Assembly (NCBI GenBank): GCA_944472135.2
Contig: OX235266.1
Location: 18,246,186 to 18,310,185 of the forward strand
Direction of reading: 5' to 3'
Source of the DNA: Trichobilharzia regenti
Taxonomy: Eukaryota > Platyhelminthes > Trematoda > Strigeidida > Schistosomatidae
Length of the DNA stretch: 64,000 nt
Shown here: positions 1 through 11,464 of the stretch, in pieces
Layout of the letters: every line of letters begins with the position of its first letter
Position numbering within the stretch: position 1 is the first letter of the stretch
Position numbers and translations under genes: made by a program
The notes under the pieces: generated by a model
Told to the model about the DNA's origin: nothing
What the model saw: only the letters and a program-made list of their open reading frames with translations
Database searches by the model: none

Positions 1-194
1 TAGTTATGATTATTGTGTGTGTGGGGGGGGTGTTCCGTCGGGCGTTGGCTCTGAAAATATTGCGAGTCGATAGTGGTTGAATTGTCGATGAGGTCGCTTC
101 ATAACTTGAAGATCCTGAGTCTGACCCCTAGTAGAGTCATTGGTACGCACAGATGAATCCCAAAGTAGGACTAAACATCTATTCAGTAGGATAT
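1..194. other. unassigned sequence with decayed SINE scrap
   Basis: A G run at 23-30 and AT-rich sequence. Around 150-182 the words ATGAATCCCAAAGTAGGAC resemble the stem II part of the SINE-beta hammerhead but lack the core. No exon matching the missing Hook domain was found. Confidence 0.3.
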
Positions 195-1452
195 TTTACA
201 CAGTGATGATATGTCAATATATATGTAAAACTTGGGCACTGTGGTAGTATGTAATTCCATATTAGTTTGTTTATTAGATATATCACAGTAAGTGAGACAG
301 TATTATTATTTACTGGATGACATCATTTCGAACAAAATTTATTATTGTTCATAATCATATGATCAAGGTGTAACTACACAACTTCAAAACTTTCATTGTA
401 TGGTTTTCTTTGTTCTTTGCGGGGAGTGCAGCTATGCCTGACTTCCACAGTATTTGAATTCCTAGGGAAAATAGACAAACAAATTGAGGAAGTTGTTAGA
501 GGGTCACCAATATCCCCGGTTGTGGCAGATATATTCATAAATAGGTGGGAAAACATATTGATTGAAATGTTCAACCCCACCCCCCTCCTAAAAGTCTAGT
601 GGAGGTATGTACATGACACAATCGCTACACTTAGAACACAGGATATCGATAGGTTTTTTGAACACATTAACTCAAAGGTGTAGGGAATTCAATTCACTAA
701 TGAATTGGAAAGTCAGGAACGGGAGCTTCCAATGTTAGATTGTAGCGTAAAAAGGAAAGAAGATGGGAAATTAAACACTGGTGTTTACAGGAAACCCACA
801 CGTTCAAACAGATATTTGAACTTTCGTTCATCCCATCATATGTCAGTAAAAATAGAATTGGTGAAATTTGTAAGTATTAGGGCACAAAAACTAAGTAGTA
901 CCAAGGAAAATCTAAGACAGGAAGTGAGGCACATAAGAGAAGCTTTGAAACTTAATAGTTACCTTGATAAATTAGTCAGAAAGTATGTAGGGAAATGTAA
1001 AAATAAAAATAAGATAAATAATGATAGTAGTGATAGTGATAATAGAAAACGGTAATATTAATGATGACAAGCATGTCAAACGTGCACAGGATAATGACAA
1101 CTCCAACAATAAGGAATATAAGTCATCAGTAGTAATTCCATACAAGGAAGGAACCTCGGAATCCTTACTCAGAATTCCTAACAAGGCAGGAATAAAAGTG
1201 GTATTGAAACCCATCAACTCAACTAGATACAAGCTTTGTCGGTTAAAGAATCCTGTGCAGCTGCCCATTGAAAAAAACAATCCAGTTTATCTAACACCCA
1301 GCTGGAATGATTGTCAGGTCAAATACATAGATCAAAGTAGTAGAATAGGTGCAGTCAGTCAGACTAGCGGAGCACAGTAGCCTAGGAAAATATAGATTGG
1401 TTGACCCGAATAAGATAAGAAATCTGGAGAATAGTTCAGATATAGCATTCAT
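195..1452 (+). mobile_element. Penelope-like element PLE-1, degenerate
   Basis: Reading + strand: GSPISPVVADIF at about 506-545 is the PLE reverse transcriptase motif before the catalytic box. Then WRYVHDT at about 599-621 stands where YVDD is expected, so one catalytic Asp is His. Frame 705-1055 gives VYRKPTRSNRYLNF, typical of PLE RT. Frame 1021-1380 gives [14 protein letters not shown] and a degraded GIY-YIG start (KYIDQSSR). In-frame stops at 598 and 682 show it is dead. Bases 195-388 are the element's terminal sequence in inverted orientation (stem GTTC/GAAC followed by GAAA on the minus strand). Confidence 0.8.
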
Positions 1453-1676
1453 TTAACTCATTTAACCTCGCCAGATACTAGCTTGCTAGGCTACTAGCTT
1501 ACTAGTTTTCTCGCCGGTCCCAAGCCCGGGTAAAGAGGGAGGGTTGGGGCGTGGTGCTAGCAACTCCACCCCTGTAAAACAACCAAATCGCTACAGAAAC
1601 TTCAACGAATAAATATATTAAAAATTCTAAAAACATAAGCAATAGCCTTACTTTTCGCTGGAATCGGGGAAGTGAA

Positions 1677-3083
1677 ATGACGCAGGCTGGTGAAAGCCTT
1701 CGGGAAGCCAGTCAGCCGATGTGCCTTCTTTCGATGAAAGCAAAAGTAAGGATGGGTACCTGGAATGTTCGTACAATGTACGAAACTGGAAAGGCTGCCC
1801 AGATAGCCGCTGAAATGAGAAGGTACAGAATAGAAGTGTTGGGAATCTGCGAAAGCAGATGGAACGGAACTGGAAGGTGCCAACTACCTACTGGAGAGAC
1901 AGTAATCTATTCCGGCCACCTAGAGGACAACCATGAGCACACCGAGGGAGTGGCCATCATGATGTCACCAACAGCAACCAAAGCTCTCATGCAGTGGGAA
2001 CCAATCTCCTCCAGGATAATGACAGCCAGGTTCAACTCAAAAGGAAGGAAAGTTACAGTCATTCAATGTTATGCGCCTACAAACGTCTCAGAACAAGAGA
2101 AGAAGGAGGCGTTCTACAGACAACTACAAGCAATAATGGACAACGTCCCAAATGGCGATATCAAAATCCTGATGGGCGACATGAATGCGAAGCTGGGACG
2201 AGACAACACAGGAAGAGAACTCACCATGGGTCGTGAGGCCCTCGGTGAAATGAACGACAATGGTGAACTCTTCTCAGACTTCTGCGCCTTCAATGATTTG
2301 GTGATTGGCGGTAGTGTGTTCAAACACAAGGATATACACAAGACGACATGGATTTCACCAGATGGAAACACCAAGAATCAAATAGACTTCATCTCAATTT
2401 CAAGAAAGTGGAGACGGAGCCTACTGGACACAAGGTCAAGGAGAGGAGCAGATGTGGGTTCAGACCACTATCTAGTAGAAGGGACTTTCAAGGTGAAACT
2501 AAAAGCCTCGAGGATAGCTGGGGATAGGCCACAATGCAAGTTCAACACTCAATTACTGAAGGACACAACCACAAAAGACACCTTCACTGCAACTGTCAGA
2601 GCAAAGCAGGAAACACTACGCGACATCACTGAAGAATCATGCGTGGAAGAACATTGGAAGTCTCTGAAGGCGATTCTCAACGAAACGTGTTCAACGGTTC
2701 TAGGAAGAAAGAAGAGACAAGACAAGGAATGGCTCTCAACGGACACTTGGAAATTAATAGAAGAGAGGAGAATGGTGAAAGAGAAAATGATTCAATGCAA
2801 GGACGGACAGGAGAAGGAGACGCTGAGCTCAACTTACAAAGCACTGGACAAAGAAGTGAAGAAGAGTGCTAGGAAGGACAAAAGACGATTCTACGACAAC
2901 CTCGCTACTGAAGCTGAAAAGGCAGCAGGCAAAAGGGACCTGAGGACACTATATCAGATAACCAAATCTCTATCCGGGAAGAGACCAACACAAGCGAAAC
3001 CTATAAAAGACAGCCAAGGGAACCCATTACCAAGGAAGAAAAACAGATTAAACAATGGGCGGATCACTTCAAAGGACTCTTGA
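1677..3083 (+). pseudogene. LINE-A apurinic-type endonuclease, frameshifted from RT
   Basis: APE-type endonucleases nick target DNA to start reverse transcription. Motifs in order: GTWNVRTMYE, ICESRWNG, IQCYAPTN, MGDMNAKLG, IDFISIS and SDHYLVEG, all catalytic blocks of the family and apparently intact. A one-base shift near 3020-3030 sends the frame to a TGA at 3081. In the other frame the sequence reads on smoothly (EEKQIKQWADHFKGLL), so endonuclease and RT were one polyprotein. Start chosen at the first Met of the open frame; the functional start may be nearer GTWNV. Confidence 0.88.
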
Positions 3084-4123
3084 ACCGACCATCACCTGCA
3101 ACCCGTCCAGAAATACCAACAACAGCGCGCACACAACTGCAAGTTGACACCAATCCTCCAACGAGAGCTGAAGTCTTGAATGCAATCAAGCTTCTGAAAG
3201 CTGGAAAAACAGCCGGACCAGATGGAATACCCCCTGAAGCACTGAAAGCAGACCCAGAGACGACAGCAGACATGCTGACTCCATTATTGCAAAAGGTCTG
3301 GAAGGAGGGAAAGGTGCCTACTGACTGGAGGAAAGGTTACCTCGTGAAACTACCAAAGAAGGGCGACTTAGGACTCTGCAAGAACTGGCGAGGAATCATG
3401 CTCCTATCGACGCCAAGTAAAATCCTGAGTCGCATCATCCTGGAGAGATTAAAGGACGCACTGGAGACAGAACTCCGACCAGAACAAGCTGGATTCAGGA
3501 AAGGCAAATCATGTACTGACCAAATTGCAACTCTACGCATCATCATCGAACAAAGCATGGAATGGCAATCAAACCTCTACCTCAACTTTATAGACTTTGA
3601 GAAGGCCTTCGACAGCGTTGATCGTGAAGTAATTTGGAAATTACTCGAGTACTATGGCGTACCCCAAATATTCATCAACCTTATTCAACAGCTGTACGAC
3701 AACGGCACATGTCAAGTGATCCACAACGGAAAACTCAGCGAGGCGTTTGGAGTAAACACAGGAGTCAGACAAGGGTGCTTATTATCACCAATGATATTCC
3801 TAATTGTGGTGGACTGGATTATGCGTCAGACAGTGGGAAACGAGAAGACAGAGATATCCTGGACCGACGTGAAGAACCTAGAAGACCTGGATTTCGCGGT
3901 GGATGATTTATGTTTGATGTCACACACAATCGAAGACTTACAAGCGAAAACCGACAAACTGGTCGAAGAAGCAGCCGGAGAAGACAGGACTCCAGGTGAA
4001 CATAGACAAGACGGAGGTTATGAAAATAACCAACCACCAACAACAACAGCAGCAACATCCAGCGCCAATCACCATCAACGGGAGGGATTTGAAAGAGGTT
4101 ACTTCATTCACTCACTTATCTAG
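3080..4123 (+). pseudogene. LINE-A reverse transcriptase, damaged catalytic box
   Basis: RT blocks in order: [74 protein letters not shown], then [11 protein letters not shown]. Relatives have FADD at the last site; here an extra Val codon splits it, which should disable polymerisation. After about 3975 the frame shifts: [10 protein letters not shown] and LLYGSETW continue in the frame 3996-4394, and [11 protein letters not shown] in 4316-4594. The Met at 3080 is not a true start. Confidence 0.88.
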
Positions 4124-5216
4124 GGAGCATTGTCTCAACTACAGGAGACGAACGAACGAGGATGTCAAATCGAGCGAGAATCGGGAAGGCGAGAAACACA
4201 TTCATCAACCTGAAATCAATCTGGAAATCTTCGTCACTCAGCAGCATCAACAACAAAATGTCGGATTTTCAATACAAACGTCAAGTCAGTCAGTTCTTCT
4301 ATACGGATCAGAAACTTGGCGGGGGGTCACAAAGAATATTTCCACCAACAGCTGTTGCAGACCTTTATTAACAACTGTCTTCGCTCTATACTGAAGATCA
4401 GATGGCCGGAAAGAATCACCAACAAGGAATTATGGGAACAAACAAAGCAAGAACCAATCGCCCAACAAATATGCAGGAGAAAGTGGAGATGGATCGGACA
4501 CTCGCTGAGGAGACCGCTGGGTGACATGCGCGCGTCAATTGCTCGAGTGGAACCCGAAAGGGAAGCGGCGAGTAGGTCGTCATTGCAAGGGTGACATGGA
4601 GGAGATCGTGTGAAGAGGAGTTGAAAGAATATGGATTAACATGGATTCAGGCGAAAAGTACAGCAGAAGACAGAAGTGGAAAGTGGAGAGGTGCAGTTGA
4701 AGCCCTATGTTCCACTAGGAGCCCAAGGGAGCAATAATAATAATATTAATATTAATAATAATAATAATAATAATAGCACTCATTACATGCAATTGCACAC
4801 AACCATAAAATAGGATGGGATGGAATAAGATGACAGTTCTAAAATCTAATGTCACAGGGTGAAGGGAGAGATCGATTGATAACGGAAGTTTTGTGTATCG
4901 AATCAACTGCGAACTAACACGTGCAGTAGGAATAATTCAACACCTGTCCATTCGGATATCTGGAAAATTTTACTACCCCTACGACGACAAACGGGAAAGA
5001 ATAGAAAAAACTGTAAAATTCAAGTTTTGAAGTTGTGTGATTACAATTGATGATATGATTATGAACAATAATGAATTGTTGAATTGAATTTTTGATTTTC
5101 CCGTCGATTGATTGGACCGAAGTGCTCGGTCTCAGATTGACATGTCGGCTTCTTGTGCAGATGCTTCGACGATGTCTGGAGATTTGATTTGTATACAATT
5201 GGTGGATGGTGGTTAG

Positions 5217-5276
5217 CAGTGGAATCCAGGATGCGCGTTTCGTCCTAATTGGGACTCGTCAGCTGGATGTACCTGC
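5217..5276 (-). ncRNA. hammerhead ribozyme, Sm-alpha copy a
   Basis: Minus strand: stem I ATCCAG/CTGGAT, core CTGACGA (5256-5262), stem II GTCCCAATTAGGAC, GAAA (5238-5241), minimal stem III, cleavage triplet ATC. All conserved core bases are present; stem III has only one clear pair, so activity alone may be weak. Confidence 0.85.
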
Positions 5277-5546
5277 ATTTCTCAGTGAGTGATGATGTTC
5301 CCACCGAGGCTCGAACCCAGTGCCCATAGTTTCAATCGCCACAGCGTTATCCACTAGACCACTTGGGCCACGAGAGCCACCTCTTGTGCAACGGGTCATA
5401 TATTAATTATTGAATTGAATTTTTTATTTTCCCGTCGATTGATTGGACCGAAGTGCTCGGTCTCAGGTTGACATGTCGGCTTCTTGTGCAGATGCTTCGA
5501 CGATGTCTGGAGATTTGATTTGTATACAATTGGTGGATGGTGGTTA

Positions 5547-5607
5547 GCAGTGGAATCCAGGATGCGCATTTCGTCCTATTTGGGACTCGTCAGCTGGATG
5601 TACCTGC
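5547..5607 (-). ncRNA. hammerhead ribozyme, Sm-alpha copy b
   Basis: Same layout as copy a, displaced by 331 bp. Minus strand CTGACGA core, stem II GTCCCAAATAGGAC, GAAA, triplet ATC and the six-pair stem I. Copies a and b in tandem could give a dimeric hammerhead if co-transcribed on the minus strand. Confidence 0.85.
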
Positions 5608-5840
5608 ATTTCTCAGTGAGTGATGATGTTCCCACCGAGGCTCGAACCCAGTACCCATAGTTTCAATCGCCACAGCGTTATCCACTAGACCACTTGGGCC
5701 ACGAGAGCCACCTCTTGTGCAACGGGTACACAAGAGGTGGCTCTCGTGGCCCAAGTGGTCTAGTGGATAACGCTGTGGCGATTGAAACTATGGGTACTGG
5801 GTTCGAGCCTCGGTGGGAACATCATCACTCACTGAGAAAT

Positions 5841-5903
5841 GCAGGTACATCCAGCTGACGAGTCCCAAATAGGACGAAATGCGCTTTATCCTGGATTCCA
5901 CTG
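5841..5903 (+). ncRNA. hammerhead ribozyme, Sm-alpha copy c
   Basis: Plus strand ATCCAG, CTGACGA, GTCCCAAATAGGAC, GAAA, then TGCGCTTTATC and CTGGAT. Stem III is two pairs plus a wobble. Sense to HOOK; if the missing exons lie upstream of the window it is intronic. Confidence 0.85.
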
Positions 5904-6175
5904 CTAACCACCATCCACCAATTGTATACAAATAATGAATTGTGTTCGAAACTGTATCATCCAGTAAATCAAAATACTGTTTCACTCACTGTGAGTGATG
6001 TATCTAATAAACAAAAAATAATTTTGTAATGATAAAATGTCACTCGTTGCCTTTTATTTCTTCAGCAAGTTTATCCCATACTACTGTTGAATAATAAGTA
6101 GTAATGTTCTGATAACATTGGTTTTTCTACTCTGGACTCATATTTTATTCTATCAGTCCGATAAATGTGTTAAAT

Positions 6176-6430
6176 AAATAACGATTTCGTGCCTCGGCGG
6201 CATAGTGGTTAGGACGTTCACCAACCATGCACATGGTCCGGGGTTCGATCCCCGGCCAACACACGCACTCCTTTACCTCGCTAAGCCAGAAATAATGCTG
6301 GTAAAGAGGAAAGGTTGGGCATGAGAGTAGCAATCCCATCCAGTAAAATAATCACTGCTACAGAAACTTCAAGCCATTAGCTTGAATCCCTGTGTTCCAC
6401 TGGGGAACTTGAAGGAAAAAATAACGATTT
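6176..6430 (+). mobile_element. SINE-A copy 1 (tRNA-like head, LINE-A body and tail)
   Basis: Twelve-base duplication AAATAACGATTT at 6176-6187 and 6419-6430 bounds a 231 bp insert. The head has A box TAGTGGTTAGGAC and B box GGTTCGATCC. The body (GGTAAAGAGG, AGGTTGGGC, CTACAGAAACTTCAA) matches the LINE-A 5' UTR at 1530-1605. The end (CTGTGTTCCACTGGG) matches the LINE-A 3' end near 4700. It is likely moved by LINE-A machinery. Confidence 0.85.
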
Positions 6431-7824
6431 TTGTACTCACAAAAATCTCTAACCTTTGCCCATAATTTTTCCTTTGTATGCCCTAGGCAAAAGTTAAACG
6501 AAACGAAATCATTGCTGGTGATGATGGGGGTGTTGGTTTTAGTAGTAGTGGAACAGCAACCGTAGTAGTAAGATGTGTTCCATGAGTTTCATGTTATTTT
6601 TGTTCCTACTCTCTTTATGTTCTGTTCTGCGCCGACGTTATATTTGCAGATATGTAATAGTTAAAATCAATTGTGAGGTGCAGTTATTAGCGGAGTTTGT
6701 TCTTCTTGAAAGAATTTATGATTATGTGTCTATAGTATTCTGATTACTTTGTTAAATGGTGGCCTTATTTGCACTGATTGTGGTCAGCAGAGGAATTCAG
6801 ACTGTGCGTCTTGATGTGTTTTTGGATTATGTTCAGCTGCATGTACAGCATCTTCATTGAGTGACACTGTTTCCAGAACCCGTCGTTTTAAATGCTCTAT
6901 TCTTACGCGTCCGAAATAGGATGAAGGGAGGGGCATTCTGACATCCAGTCTTATTCATCATCAACCAAATGACATCATGTTAGTCTCCACAAACCATCTA
7001 GTATGGTTGAGGGTGAGTAGACTCTGGTGTTCCTCCCTCTCGAAATGTTCTCATGTGGCCGCCAGCAAAGTTCTGTTCACTATTTTGACGTGACGGCGGG
7101 GTCGAATGTTAACATCTTGTGTTTCTAAACGGGACTGACCGACATTCACGTAGGTCTAACTGCGGGGATGGGGGCTGGAAACTTCTGATTCGAAACCTAT
7201 GGTGTTTACACGTGGGTTCAAGAATGCAAATGGATCAAACGCCGTACGCACCTGTTTTGGTTGCCGGAAACCATGGAATCACGTGGCTCCTGACACTGCT
7301 CCATCACCTTGTGAACCAGACTTGAAGTCACAGGCTCGAGGTATGGGCTGTTTAGACATCCAGATATTTCGGTCTAGTCGTCCGGACAGTATCTTGGCCT
7401 TCGCATCAACTGTGCGATTTTGTGTAGCGCATCTTTCGGTGGCCATAATGTGCAAAATTAATCGGCGGGAAATTCAAAATAATAATTTCAACAAAAGAAA
7501 TCATCTATTTCGATCCTTGTCGGTCATTTCGGGTTTTTGTTGAATATGATGTAACTCTTTCCGAATTTGAATTTGAAACATTTTTATCTCATCAATAAGC
7601 ACACGATAACTGTGTTTCGCCTAATTTTAGGGGTAGAAATACAGGTGTTATTTTTGCGTGATATGGTTTTATGGTGTAAATATTGAAAGGCTGAAAGTAT
7701 ATGCGTGCTAATTGTGTTCCATCAATATTTTATTGCGCTGTTTATATCCTCCATATGGCTACATTCTAGTGATTTCAGTTTTCGTGTTGCTAATGTTCAT
7801 ACTTTTTTCTCACTCCCTCTGCAG
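6431..7824. other. intron-like region with two decayed repeats
   Basis: About 6757-6885 is a strongly diverged minus-strand Sm-alpha copy (GTCAGCAGAGGAATTCAG, CATGTACAGCATC). About 6990-7470 resembles the LINE-D 5' UTR (CTCGAAATGTTCTCATGTGG, CGTGACGGCGG) running into a LINE-C-like 3' end (GCGCATCTTTCGGTGGCCAT), probably an old deletion derivative. No Hook-domain exon was recognised in the rest. Confidence 0.5.
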
Positions 7825-7876
7825 GAAATTGAAGACAGAATATCTGTTCATTTGTTACCTAATCTTCAAGAAATTG
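7825..7876 (+). CDS. HOOK: HOOK exon 1 of visible set (end of Hook domain)
   Basis: A pyrimidine-rich tract and GCAG acceptor precede 7825, and GTAAGT follows 7876. The 52 nt encode 17 residues beginning EIEDRI and containing LLPNLQEI, matching the HOOK segment just before the conserved EHSD motif. It ends in phase 1; the split codon is completed by exon 2. It is too short to be found as an open frame alone, and the call rests on the join. Confidence 0.85.
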
Positions 7877-10800
7877 GTAAGTTTACTAACTAATTGTTTA
7901 TTATTATTATTATTATTATTATTATGATTTTTGTAATACATTGAGTCGAAAAATAACGACTGCGAGCTGGACACAGATGCACGAATATCGCTTGACTACT
8001 CCAACAGTGTACATAAACAATTAAACGATCTGTCAGCTCGTTCTATTTAGGCGAGAGTGGAAAGTGATGTATATATTTTACACCATAATGTATAATTGAA
8101 AAAATTTCACCAAGAATATATGTCAATTAATCTAAAGTCATGATCAATAAAATAGTGGGCGTTTTATTTGACTTAGGCAGATTCTGATTGGTTTACTTCC
8201 GGACTGGATATCGATCGACCACTTACGTTGGTCAATTCTGATTGGTTTAAATAAAGCAAGAATAATAGTGGTTTGAGTAGAATAAAATGCTTTCATCATT
8301 CTCATCATCTGCTTACAGCCCAAAGTCATTATTAGGTATATCTACAGAAGTAATTTTAACATACTTGCACAACGAGTCCATTTTTAAACAAAAATCAATC
8401 AGTACATGCATACACCAATAATATATCTATAATAATGTTAAACACTACTCTGAACAATAATGATCATGTACAATGGAAACTTTAAATATTACGTAGTCAG
8501 ATAAAAGAGAGTGTGAAAATATACAGTTACCAGACAGTAGGGCAAGAAAAGACTGATAACTGTCACTTTCTGAACTCATAAATCAGGTTTCAGGCGCTTT
8601 ATGTAGATTGCTTCGGTGAACTTGAGAAGAATTGGACTCTTTTGTCTATTGATAATTTTGAACGATCTTGCCACGTCCATCTCATGATCTGTGTCAAAGA
8701 TATGTCTGGCAATGGCACTGTTGAAAGCATTTGTTGCATTCAGACGTAGGCTTTTTGGTACATGTTCTGAAAATTATAGGTATGCCCTTCTTTCTGTTCT
8801 TTCAGTGTAATTGCTCCAGCAGATACATGTAAATTTGTAAATACAGTTGGAGTTAACATGAGAAGGATATCTATCGATTTTTGATTGCACCAAAGAGCAC
8901 GTTGTTCGATAGATGGGAACCAACTTAGCTGGCCGCAGGATAGGCTCTAGCTAGTGATATATTCAGTCTTCTTTTGACAACTCCTGCAATGTTATCACCT
9001 TTATGAAGATAGGCACTCCAGCCTTCACGTATTCCGTGTTTGCAAAAGAGCCTCTGGGGGTAACCGTTGTTCTTAACAGCTTTTCGAGAATCAGAAATTC
9101 CTGCTCTAATTTCTCCATAGGGCATATTCTCTTGACTGACTCTATAAAACAGAGTTTTGATTGGGGTTCGTTTGTAGCTATTTGTACAAAAGCTGTTAAA
9201 ATGCAAGTATTGCCCATTCCGTGTCCGATTTCTGTAAATTGACCTCTGAAGACTACCATATCTTCTAGGCGTTGCTTGGCAATGTCAAGGAAATGGAGGT
9301 TTCCATCGCTTTCATGTTCGATAATGAATTCGATATTTGTATATGTATACCTTGTTGAATAACTCGAGTAGGTAGGAAGCGTGACTTTCATTGTTGCATA
9401 CTATAAATGTGTCATCTGCATATCAACAATAAAAGTTGTTTAATCGATTGCATATTATTATTATTATTATTGTTCCCTTGGGCTCCTAGTGGAACATAGG
9501 GCTTCAACTACACCTCTCCACTTACCACTTCTGTCTTCTGCTGTACTTTTCACCTGCATCCATATTAGTTAGTCCATACTATTTCAACTCCTCTTCACAC
9601 AATCTCCTCCATGTCACCCTTGGACAGTCCCACACGCCGCTTCCCTTTCGGGTTCCACTCGAGGGCTTGACGCGCGATGTCACCCAGCGGTCTCCTCAGC
9701 GAGTGTCCGATCCATCTCCACTTTCTCCTACATATTTGTTGGGCGATTGGTTCTTGCTTTGTTTGTTCCCATAATTCCTTGTTGGTGATTGTTTCCGGCC
9801 CGGCCATCTGATCTTCACCATAGAGCCAGCGAAGACAGTTGTTGATGAAGGTCTGCAACAGGCTGTTTGGGAATATTCTTTGTGACCCACCCGCCAAGTT
9901 TCTGATCCGTATAGAAGAACTGACTGACTTGACGTGTTTGTATTGAAAATCCGACCGAATTTTGTTGTTGATTCTGGCTGAGTGACGAAGATTTCCAGAT
10001 TGATTTCAGGTTGATGAATGTGTTTCTCGCTCGCCTTCTCGATTCTCGCTCGATTTGACATCCTCATCCGTTCAGTCTGCGTGTAGTTGAGACAATGCTC
10101 CCTAGATAAGTGAATGAAGTAACTAACCTCTTTCAAATCCCTCCCGTTGATGGTGATTGGCGCTGGATGTTGCTGCTGCTGTTGTTGTTGGTGGTGGTTA
10201 TTTTCATCACCTCCGTCTTGTCTATGTTCACCTGGAGTCCTGTCTTCGCCGGCTGCCTCTTCAACCAGTTTGTCGGTTTTCGCTTGTAAGTCTTCGATTG
10301 TGTGTGACATCAAACATAAATCATCCACGCGCGAAATCCAGGTCTTCTACGTTCTTCACGTTGGTCGGTCCAGGATATCCCTGTCTTCTCGTTTCCCACT
10401 GTCTGACGAATAATCGAGTCGACTACAATTAGGAATATCATTGGTGATAATAAGCCAGCACCCTTGTCTGACTCCTGTGTTTACTGCAAACCCCAATCGA
10501 TTGCATGTTTCAACTTTAGTCTTTTAAGGTTAAACATAGAGATGTCTGCTAAAACAGGGCTAAGTGAACTTCCCATAGCTACACCATATATTCAACAATA
10601 CAGAGTTTTTCAAACTGGGATTGCACATCTGTAGTACACATTATCAATAGGCATTTGAATTCCAACACTAAAAGAGGGAGAAGGGCATACCTCTGATTTT
10701 CGTAACATGTACCAAAAAGCCTACGTCTCAAGGGAACAAATTCTTTCAACAGTGCCATCGCCAGGCATCTCCTTGACACGGATCATGCGGTGGACGCCTC

Positions 10801-11389
10801 AAAATCACTCAAAATTATCATTAGGCAAAGGAGTTCAGTTCGCCTCAAGTTTGTTGGAGCAATCTGCAACAAGTACCTGAAACCTGATTTATGCGTTGAG
10901 GAAGAAGCTGTTATCAGTTTTTCTCTGACTGGTAACTGGGTATTTTCGCCGTCTCTTTCATCTGATTATGTAATGCCGAAAGTTTCCATTGTGTATGATT
11001 ATTGTTGTTCAGAATAAAGCGTTTATCATTATTATTATTATTATGTATATTATATGTATTATTATTGTATGCCTTTAGTGATTGATTTTTGTTTAAAAAT
11101 GAACTCTCCATGGGTAAGTATGTTAAAATCGTTTCTGTAGATATACTTAATAATGACTTTGGGCTGTAAGCAGCTGAGCTGATGAGAAGCCGACGTAATA
11201 AACAATGATGGTACCATCACCTTATTCTACACAAACCACTGTTTTTCTTGCTTTATTCAAATTCATTAAGGGGTGTAAATTTATGAAGTGTCTGATTGAT
11301 TCATTTCCAAACTGGACATCGGTCATCACATCGGTGTTTTATCGCCTAATTGTGTGTTAATATTGTTTCATTTTACTGGGAATATGTCC

Positions 11390-11464
<75 letters not shown>

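Larger units (their letters stand above)
1453..4775 (+). mobile_element. LINE-A copy 1, near full-length RTE-like retrotransposon
   Basis: 5' UTR-like sequence (1453-1676), endonuclease frame, reverse transcriptase frame, C-terminal region in broken frames to about 4729, and a (TAA)n tail to about 4775. Gene order, single polyprotein plan and trinucleotide tail fit the RTE clade (SR2/SjR2-type of schistosomes). It is the most complete LINE in the window. The 5' UTR segment (1500-1605) and the last 40 bp before the tail both recur in SINE-A. Confidence 0.9.
5067..5943. mobile_element. Sm-alpha SINE cluster: tandem pair plus inverted copy
   Basis: Perfect 13 bp duplication AATAATGAATTGT at 5067-5079 and 5931-5943 bounds the insert. 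Inside, two minus-strand units (about 5078-5398 and 5409-5729) repeat with a 331 bp period, and a plus-strand unit (5728-5930) is head to head with the second. Each has a tRNA-like head (A box like TGGTCTAGTGG, B box GGGTTCGAGCC) and a hammerhead motif. Known: Sm-alpha is a schistosome SINE encoding active hammerheads. The b/c pair forms about 200 bp inverted arms. Confidence 0.88.
4776..6060 (+). mobile_element. PLE terminal fragment split by the Sm-alpha cluster
   Basis: Sequence from about 4900 to 5066 and 5944 to about 6010 matches the PLE-1 terminal repeat (195-388, reverse complement): AGTTGTGTGATTACA, TGATATGATTATGAAC, then GTTCGAAACTGTATC and TCTAATAAAC. Removing the insertion closes the stem GAAC...GTTC followed by GAAA. 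Bases 4776-4900 are unassigned. Confidence 0.6.

Noticed and set aside
4914..5198. Hypothetical protein on the minus strand
   Set aside because: It spans the PLE/Sm-alpha border and has no family resemblance or codon signal.
6188..6262. Functional tRNA gene
   Set aside because: A and B boxes are present, but the cloverleaf is imperfect and the unit continues as a SINE with target duplications; the same holds for 11593, 41339 and 50449.
1..7824. Upstream HOOK exons for the first part of the Hook domain
   Set aside because: Looked for GDNW-like and LKKIL-like codons with splice sites on the plus strand; none found, so they are assumed to lie outside the window.
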